Shown here piece after piece: positions 57,601 through 64,000 of a DNA stretch of 64,000 nt. The DNA lies in the NCBI GenBank assembly GCA_036346395.1, contig CM070609.1:44960777-45024776 (forward strand), written 5' to 3'. A program made the position numbers and the translations under genes. How positions within the stretch are numbered: position 1 is the first letter of the stretch; every line of letters starts with the position of its first letter. A model generated the notes under the pieces. The model ran no database searches. It saw only the letters and a list, made by a program, of their open reading frames with translations, and was not told the DNA's origin. The stretch is from Hsuehochloa calcarea (lineage: Eukaryota > Streptophyta > Magnoliopsida > Poales > Poaceae).

Positions 57601-59139
57601 CAAGAATGCCATCAAGAGCCATGATAGAATCTAGTACACTAGCGCCAAGCAGCAACCTCAATAGTACCAACACCACAAGAAATAGAAAGAGATTATTATC
57701 CACATCATCACAAGCAGTACACGACAATCGGGCAGAGCAATCAACAAAGCATCAACAACACATCAAAAGTGGCAGATAGCAGCAACCGTGGTGAGGAAGA
57801 AGATGACAGAGCTCACCAGCAAGGCATCAGTAGATCTTTGATATGGTGGAGACGAGGTGGCGCCAGCAAGCAGTAGCAGGTCGCCGAGTCCTTCGCTGGA
57901 TCAAGTCTCGCTGGAGCAGAGGATCTTGTCGGTCCGTCGGTTTCGTGGTGGAGACGAGGCGGCGTGCTGTATCCGGTGCAGAGGTCGCCGGATCGTTGGC
58001 GACGAGACGGCACACTCGATCAGAGGAGGTCGTCGGGTCCTTGGCGACGAAGCGGCGCGCTGGATCAAGTCGACGGAAGGGGCCGAAGTTAGGGAGCGTG
58101 GCCTTGTAGCGGACGAGGACGTCGGTGACGACGGGTTAGGTTAGGCGACGCGGCAGTGACTCCAGATCCGGGCAACGCAGAAGCAAACGTTGCACCGGGA
58201 GGCGCGGAAGCAGAGGATCCGGGCGGGGACCATGGTGGTTAGTCCAGGGGGCGGCGGAGCAGAGGATGCATCGGGGGACACCAGATCTAGGCAGTAGGGA
58301 TCTGTCGCTCAGAGGAGGTGAGCGAAGATCATTGTTGGGAAGGAAGGAAGAGCTTGGCGGTGGATCGGCTTCAGGAAGAAAAGCTTGGCAGTTGCGTTGG
58401 GCGACGGCGGATCCAGATGAAGGAGCTCAATGGAGCTTGATGGTGCTAGATCTCGATGATGGAGGCGATGGTGCGGCTCAGGATGTTAACAAGATGGCCG
58501 CGGCGGTAGTGTTAGGAAATAGGATTAGGGTTTTAGAGGAATGACTCTGATACCATATGGGAATTGGAAGATGAGGATTTTGCTATTCATAACTGTGCAT
58601 CTTATTCATTAAGGAGAGAGCATATATCATAGTCCTCATGGGCCACATGGGCTAAGAGAGGAAGAGAATGTACAAGACTCTTAACATTTCTAACTGGAAC
58701 ACCTCTTAATTTGAATTCAAATTTGAATTCCTTGACTTCGATGTACTCAATCAGGATTCAGCTTATCCCCAGTAAGTACTTTAAATGGCAACATTTTATT
58801 TGTCTATAGTTCTATACTAGTTTCTTTTTCTAAAAAAAATCCTCCATTGCTTTTGCAGAAACCATTCTTTGCAAACTTTGGGGCTATTGTAACTTTTGCT
58901 ATTCTCGGGACATTCATTGCTTCCGTCGTAACAGGGATTCTTGTGTAAGCATTTCGAAAACTTTACATGCCTAGTTTTAGCTTAAAAGATTTAGTCTTCT
59001 GAATCTATATTCTTAATTTTATTGCAGCTATCTTGGTGGGCTGACATTTCTAATGTATAAACTTCCACTGGTTGAATGCCTTATGTTCGGTGCTCTTATA
59101 TCTGCAACTGATCCTGTCACAGTGTTATCAATATTCCAG
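51690..59139 (+). CDS. NHX5/NHX6-class Na+(K+)/H+ antiporter, exons 1-6 (5' part)
   Basis: Exons 51690-51903, 53635-53686, 53820-53879, 58747-58771, 58859-58944 and 59028-59139 total 549 nt (183 codons) in one open frame, about a third of the usual 520-540 aa. Endosomal/Golgi NHX5/6 exchange Na+ or K+ for H+. Visible: VGILLQILLLVLSFVLGHVLR (TM1), YLPEASASLLIG, ANISNTEAS, the amiloride-type motif FFFLFLLPPII, QSGFSLSPKPFF, FGAIVTFAILGTFIASVV, ECLMFGALISATDPVTVLS. Exon 3 to 4 is joined by a U12-type AT-AC intron. Other introns are GT-AG: donors GGTATGT, GGTTCGT, GTAAGTAC, GTAAGCAT, GGTGCC. The remaining exons (from the DVGTD block on) are not in the window; intron 6 already exceeds 4.8 kb because of transposons. 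Either the gene continues to the right or it is truncated. Confidence 0.85.
53977..54123 (-). repeat. 3' LTR of antisense copia element
   Basis: Display-left LTR, ends CTCTTAACA; carries a local insertion around AGAGGATTACGTTGG and a duplicated CACATGG phrase relative to its partner at 58558-58686. Confidence 0.75.
54124..57730 (-). pseudogene. Copia pol remnant (protease, integrase, RT, RNase H)
   Basis: Reading leftward: protease-type block DSEASFHMTSDATQLTSCHP (57390-57330; DSEA in place of DSGA), integrase with C-terminal core HAQNGVVERKHRHIIE (about 56490-56440) and a FLGYSPEHKSYHCYDP block (56200-56150), then CKWVYKVKTKSDG...RYKARLVARG (RT start, 55540-55460), YIDDM (about 55092-55078) and RNase H. 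Stops or frame changes occur near 55630, 55300, 55190, 54960, 56380 and 57395. Between 57730 and the PBS there is no recognisable gag, only GC-rich sequence with repeated GGATC/GTCGGC..GACGAG words. Confidence 0.75.
58558..58686 (-). repeat. 5' LTR of antisense copia element
   Basis: 129 bp, TGGGAATTGG...CTCTTAACA on the display strand; PBS lies two bases outside its left edge. Confidence 0.8.
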
Positions 59140-59461
59140 GTGCCTTGTTTTTCTCTTACCTGTTCATGAACCTGCATAGTTATCTATCTCGTTACAACTT
59201 GCAAGTCATTTTTATTGGAAAGTGTTGTGGCTTTATTTCTTGTTTATGATTTTGCCAAGTTTGGAAAGTTATAGTAATTTCATTGATGTTGTTTGTCTAA
59301 TGCAAATGCCTGTTTGGAATTTAGCAGTAAATAAATCATTACAGTTGTCTCTGTTTTTTTTTTTGTTGAAGTTTCAGTTTTCAAAGTTCTTAATTCCTCA
59401 TGCCTGAAAGATGAAGTACCATGGTTTATTACTACTGCTGGCACTTTTTAGAATGTTTTTT
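59140..59461 (+). other. NHX intron 6, native part
   Basis: AT-rich intron sequence after donor CAG|GTGCCTTG; no exon-like block. The transposon insertion begins at about 59450-59465. Confidence 0.5.
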
Positions 59462-59660
59462 TAAAAATAATATTAATTTAAAAGATAATTACAAAAATAA
59501 ATAGTCGAAAAAATAATTACAAAACTAGGTGCTCCTGTCGCCATTCTAATTGGCGATGGGGGTTCAACAGTATCCAGAGCTCCCTATCGCCAGTTGAATT
59601 GGCGATAGGTCCCTGTTACCTGTCGCCAATTTTTTAATTCCTCTATCGTCAATTTTTTAA
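59462..59660. repeat. Transposon terminal region with CTGTCGCCA repeats (left end)
   Basis: AT-rich outer part, then (C)TGTCGCCA / TGGCGAT(A/G)G in both orientations (about 59545-59632). Homologous, in reverse complement, to 40915-41065, marking the left end of a Mutator-like element inserted in the NHX intron. Confidence 0.5.
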
Positions 59661-59699
59661 TTCATCTCCACTCCTTTTGTACTGAGTATTTGCGAGTAT

Positions 59700-60050
59700 A
59701 TATTTTGTCGACAAATCACAGTGATATTATATAACATTCAACACAACGTCATAATATCTTTTGCCGAAAAATCAAAATTTGTACTGACTATTTCTGAGCA
59801 CATTTTTTGACATTACATAACATTCAGCACAATGTCATAACATCTTTTGTCAATAAATCACAATGACATTACATAACATTCAGCACAATGTCATAACATC
59901 TTTTGTCAATAAATCACAATGACATTACGTAACAATCTATGCAATGTTGTCACATATTTTGTGGACAAATCACACTGATATTACATAACATTCAGCAAAA
60001 CGTCTTAGCATCTAGTTTTTCACAAATCAAAATGATATTACAAAGCATTG
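59700..60050. repeat. 56-bp tandem repeat array
   Basis: Unit containing CATAACATCTTTTGTCAATA, CAATGACATTACATAAC and ATTCAGCACAATGT, about 56 bp; two central copies nearly identical (59835-59935) and three to four diverged ones on either side. Non-coding; it lies between the transposon terminus and the transposase remnant. Confidence 0.75.
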
Positions 60051-61375
60051 GGCATTACATATTTCAACTGGATGAACCTTTCCGTGGCTGCAACCTCAAC
60101 GTCTGCCATGTGGACCGCCTCGAGTGGGGCGGCCGGATGGGTCCCCGCGGTGATGTCCGGACTGCCGATGTTTCCTTTGTCCTGTGGATTTATCGTAAGA
60201 CATTTTTTGAAGGTGTGCCTAGACTCCTTGTAAATGGAGCACTTCTTCGTACGACGTTTGGCTTCTACTTCGTCCATGTCGTTCATGATGCGTTGTACCC
60301 GTTGCCGGCCAATCTTTCCCTTAAGCCTATCAATGTCCGCGGCCCAGATAAGTTGGTTCTAGGTCGGGTGGCCAGTGAAATGACCAACCACGACGTAACC
60401 ATACATCTCTGCACTCCAGGTTTTCAACACCACCTCTTTGTTGAAATAGTCGAGAGGTACTGGCCGGGATGTTACGCCACTGTCAAACATGCGGCCATGA
60501 CATAGTAGCAGGGTCTATGTAGGAGCTTGTTGCAAGTGCATACGCAACTAGTGTGGCGTAACGTGCACTCATGGGTGATACTCTTGTGGTTCATCCCGCG
60601 ATGTCCTTTATCCCTGCACATTATCTCGAAGCGAAGCTCTCTTGTGTACATCTTGAATGCCAGGTGCATCTCACACTTCTTGCTCTTCCCCTCCATGTAC
60701 TTGGTGATCATGGCGGAGTAGAATACTCAGTCATTTGCTATGGTGAGCGACACGTTATTTGTGGTACCAGAGATAATTGCCTCCACAATGCCAACTAAAG
60801 GGAGGCATCTTGCGCCGCGCATGACCCAGTTGTACACTTCGGCTTGACCCAGTTGTACACTTCGGCTAGATTGGTTGTCATGATACCATATCGAGCACAA
60901 CCCCTGTCATGTAGCAGCGACCACTTCTCCTTAGGCTCGTTCTCAATCTAGTCTGAGAAGCATTTCACCCGCGCCCTTGTCTTCATCGTCACACTGGGAC
61001 CATCTGCGGGTAGTTGTGGCAATGCTTCGGGGGCATGGTCAATGCTTAGGGCGGCTCTTTTCGCTGCCTCCCTTCTGTGCGTCTAAGTCCGCTCATCCAG
61101 AATCTTCCAGAGTTCTTAAACTTTCGCTGCTGGTTCTGGTTGCACAACCGCTTGAACAGGTTCATCAGGTCCTTGTTGCGGAACTGCTTGTAGAAGTTTG
61201 CACTCGTGTCTAATGCACCACCTGCTTTGCAGATTTGCTCATGGAAGTGGTTCGTTCTCTTCTTGTCGTAGTTGAGTTATTGCACTCAGCAGGTCCGCAT
61301 GCTGAACATGTATGACGCATACGTTTGGACAGCCCTGTACAACAGAAATCCTCAAATTCGTCAGGAACCACAACT
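60038..61375 (-). pseudogene. Mutator-like (MULE) transposase C-terminal remnant
   Basis: Reading leftward: NKDLMNLFKRLCNQNQQRKF (61190-61130), FSD-IENEPKEKWSLLHD (about 60965-60910), ARYGIMTTNLAEVYNWVMRG (about 60895-60805), LPLVGIVEAI, then the SWIM-type zinc finger CVCTCNKLLHRPCYYVMAAC (60550-60492; the final His of CxH is Tyr), and a C-terminal knuckle CSIYKESRHTFKKC (about 60225-60184; Tyr replaces the second Cys). The order MURA core, SWIM, knuckle is the MULE layout. Stops and frame changes occur near 60735, 60480, 60370 and 61050. The 5' part is cut off by the LTR element starting at 61379. Confidence 0.7.
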
Positions 61376-61378
61376 ACC

Positions 61379-64000
61379 TGTTGTAAGATCGAGGAGACTG
61401 ACTAGAGGGGGGGGGTGAATAGACGGTTTTTAAAATTCTTTTGGCTAAAACCAATATCTAATGCGGAAGCTAATAACAATTGGTTTTGCACAATAAAAAC
61501 CTAAATCAACTAGGCTCGACTAAGTGCACCAACAATAAGAATACAATTAAATGAGAGCAATCATACAAAGATATATGAGCAATTAAAACAAGTAATGTAA
61601 ATTGCTCAAAATAAAGCACAAGAAGATCAAACCACAATAGACACAATGATGTTTTACCGCGGTGTTCGGAGACTTGCCGGTCTCCCCTAATCCACGTTGA
61701 GGTAAGCCCAGCCGCGTTGGACCGGCTCCTCAAATGAGCTAACACCTTCGAGGTAAGTCCAACCACTTGGACCGGTTCCAACACAAACCAACACCTCATC
61801 CACTAGGGTTGCTCTTCCTCCACTCCGGAGATGGCGAGCACCAAACCACTCATAACACGCTGGGCCTTCTCACAAGCTTCTTGAGAAGATCACCGGACAC
61901 GACGTCTCCACGCCGTCTAGGTGTCGGCAAACACCAAGAGTAACAAAACTCAACTCTCACTTGAACGAATCAAGTGTCTAAGCTCAGTGGATACTCAATC
62001 CACAACCTAAGGCAACACATGCACTTAAGGTTTGCTCTCAAATCTCACTAAGTGCAACACATGCACAAAAGAGAAGAGATGGTTTGCTCTTTGCTCAAAA
62101 GAATGTCTAACAACACTAGCAACCTTTGCAATGCCAGCAACAACTACTTCCAACCAGTCAAGGTGGGTATTTATACCCTATACACAAAAACTAGCCGTTG
62201 GAGGAAAGATTCCCTCGAATCAGAGAGGGGTCGGTTTGGCCGCCAACTAATGGCCGGTCGGACCGCCCAAGAGCTAACGACTATAAAACTAGCCGTTGGA
62301 CTCACTACGGTCAGATCGCTAACCACGACCAATCGGACACCGCAATATCGGTCCGACCGCTAAGGGTGGGCGATCGCCAAGGAAAATCGGCAGTATCAAA
62401 AGAGTGCTTCTCGAAAAAACGCATCTGCGAGTAAATCCAGATTTCGTTTTTCGGTAGTACCGTTTTCTCAACGGCGGTACTACCGCACAGTGAATCAGCT
62501 CAAAAGGCCACCGGTTCGACCGCCCAACACATGACGGTTCGACCGATTTACAACCGATCGATCAGAGACCACGGCGGTCGATCGCTGCATCACGAGGAGT
62601 TGCACTTTGCAACACTTCAATTTGCAAAACGCATTTGCCAAATTGAGTGCAATCCAAACAAGATTTATAGGAGATATTCTCAATAAGTTGCAAAGCACAT
62701 TTACCAACTTTTAGAATCAACACCACAAGGAATAAGGTACATGGACTTATGCCATTTGCAAAACACATTTGCAAACTAAAGTCACATGCTACAAGGGTTA
62801 TGCATTAGTCTCGACTATTTGCAAAACACATTCGCAAATAATAGCATCATGCCTAGATGAGCTAGAGCAAACACAATGAGCTCTCAACACATGACTAACT
62901 CAAGCTATTTGTTAAGACCCTTCTTACTAATACGGCAATCTATACTAGCAATCCGGTCTTCCAACCAACACCAAGACCGGTAAAAGACTAGGAACACATC
63001 CTTAGTCCTAGCTAGTCATACCTTTGCCTTGAACATCTTCTTGAAGCTTGATGACGCAGATCATTACTTAAAGTCCGGGTCATTTATTTGATATGCATCA
63101 ACTTATGATGCATCCTTTGCTTGACCCCCATCAACACATGATGGGTCTTCTCTTAACTCGATGATCAACTCATGATCATCTCTTCTTCTTGATACGCATC
63201 AACTCATGATGCATCCTTTACACCAAGCTCGTTAACTTCAATATCATCAACACATGATGATATGTCTTCATCATCCTGGAACATAACCTATTCATCCAAC
63301 TCAAGGAAAATATTAGTTCCATAATGTGATTACCATTAGTTACCACAACAAACCACTATCTTGTTCCATAATGGGACAAGATGCTTTATCTTTCCCTTAT
63401 TGGTAATTAATGATAACCATTTCAATTGCACATAGATTGAATGTAGATAATTTAATGTAACACAACATGAGTATATATGAACTACATAAGTTCTATATAC
63501 TCACAACATGAGTATACAAGAATTACACAAGTTTTATATATATACTCAAGGATGTTGTTTCAAAATAAAGATCCTTAATATATGGGGAGAATGGAATACG
63601 GATCAATACTAATGAAACCCCAAAATATAGAATAAACTTCCCCTAAATGTGTGCATAGACAAATGTGTAATAAGATCATATGCACATATTCAAGTTAAAC
63701 TTATGGTTGAGTTCAACCTATATTTTGGATCCGAGGAATGAAACAATATGTAAGATTAAGATGTTGATTGCATACCTCGTTGAATTTCACCTTTATATCC
63801 AAATGAGACTACATAGAATAATACTAGACAAGAGAGTTAGTCTCATATTTGGATTTGTCATTAATCACCAAAACATTCCATTAACTCATAATGGCGGGTT
63901 TAGATCATTCAATCTTCCCATTTTTGGTGATTGATGACAAATCCATTATAAATAACAACATTTGGATATAAATAGACGTAAGATAAGAATTTAAACTAAT
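61379..64000. mobile_element. LTR element fragment inserted in the MULE remnant, runs off window
   Basis: Starts TGTTGTAAGATCGAGGAGAC, followed by CTAGAGGGGGGGGTGAATAG, the same phrase found 15-20 bp inside the solo LTRs at 8570 and 42414. Also shares GGTCGGACCGCC-type words and CGATCGCC. TATA-like GGTATTTATACCC lies at 62166-62178. Later sequence has scattered TTTGCAAA(A)CACATTTGC repeats (62620-62840) and CATCAACTCATGATGCATC repeats (63095-63255). The right end is not in the window, so whether this is a solo LTR or the edge of a full element is open. Confidence 0.5.

Larger units (their letters stand above)
53975..58686 (-). mobile_element. Antisense Ty1/copia element in the NHX U12 intron
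   Basis: Minus-strand element with LTRs of about 130-150 bp sharing ATTGGAAGA(G/T)GAGGATTTTG, CATCTTATTCATTAA and CACATGGGCTAAGAGAGGAA. PBS TGGTATCAGA (58546-58555, minus) lies beside the right LTR; a purine tract (TTTGAAGGAGGG) lies beside the left one. A tttct pair (53970-53974 and 58687-58691) is a likely target duplication, although the left LTR edge is off by two bases from the TG of the right one (58558). It is related to, but clearly diverged from, the copia element at 16852-21422. Confidence 0.8.
53880..58746 (+). other. U12-type AT-AC intron of the NHX gene
   Basis: The 5' end ATATCCTTTT equals the U12 AT-AC donor consensus. The 3' end has branch site TTCCTTGAC (58728-58736), branch A 11 nt before the terminal AC (58745-58746). 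Only this pair restores PIIFQSGF across exons 3 and 4; no GT-AG pair fits. The intron is 4867 bp because an antisense copia element occupies most of it; without the element about 150 bp remain. Confidence 0.85.

Noticed and set aside
57843..58144. Plus-strand frames of 88-95 codons in the copia leader
   Set aside because: Composition driven by repeated GGATC/GACGAGGCGGC words; no gag motif on either strand.
60571..60798. Plus-strand open frames over the MULE remnant (also 59939-60505)
   Set aside because: They are antisense to the transposase SWIM and C-terminal regions, which carry the recognisable motifs on the minus strand.
1..64000. tRNA, rRNA, organellar insert or viral insert
   Set aside because: I looked for tRNA-like cloverleaf motifs, rRNA words and plastid or mitochondrial gene blocks and saw none; the Ycf20-like gene is a spliced nuclear gene with a transit peptide, not a plastid insert.

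Overview
This is a transposon-dense plant nuclear window, almost certainly from a grass and most probably rice (Oryza). The reasons are GC-rich first exons followed by AT-rich introns, plant-only protein families (Ycf20-like, endosomal NHX, plant mobile domain), grass-type LTR retrotransposons with very GC-rich LTRs, CACTA, Mutator-like and hAT elements, and an element resembling the TA-microsatellite-targeting MITEs described from rice. Nothing prokaryotic was seen. Two host genes are supported by consistent splice phases; nearly everything else is mobile DNA, much of it nested.

Layout. 1-2057: broken copia gag, polypurine tract and tail. 2640-6620: a minus-strand plant-mobile-domain gene split by an LTR-like insert that itself holds a non-autonomous hAT with a near-perfect 8-bp target duplication. 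6851-11400: a plus-strand CACTA TNP1-like gene (DUF8039-like plus Ulp1/C48 protease), cut beside its catalytic Cys codon by a solo LTR, then CACTA-type subterminal repeats. 11405-13990: a second, truncated hAT copy and gypsy LTR debris. 15606-22268: an intact-looking two-exon Ycf20-like chloroplast protein gene whose single intron carries a copia element (16852-21422, TSD caaca-type 5 bp: caaac). 22880-26544: MITE-like elements around an AT microsatellite, then a Tekay-like LTR. 26545-41065: a DNA transposon with a GRF zinc finger, a 41/122-bp minisatellite, a TATA box and a second gene, invaded by a complete but internally deleted Ty3/gypsy chromovirus-type element (28343-39267, TSD ccctg). 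41240-50400: further LTR debris, a second solo LTR (TSD aaaga) and a decayed gypsy-type gag gene. 51690-59139: the 5' six exons of an NHX5/NHX6-class Na+(K+)/H+ antiporter gene, including a U12-type AT-AC intron that contains an antisense copia element. 59450-64000: a Mutator-like transposase remnant inside NHX intron 6, itself cut by an LTR element that runs off the window.

The two host genes are unrelated in function: Ycf20-like proteins act in thylakoid photoprotection and NHX5/6 proteins set ion and pH balance in Golgi and endosomes. Their common feature is that each tolerates one or more retrotransposons in introns. The most notable items are the copia insertion inside a U12 AT-AC intron, the paired solo LTRs with exact target duplications, and the minisatellite-bearing transposon bisected by a 10.9-kb element. 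I found no convincing wholly novel system.
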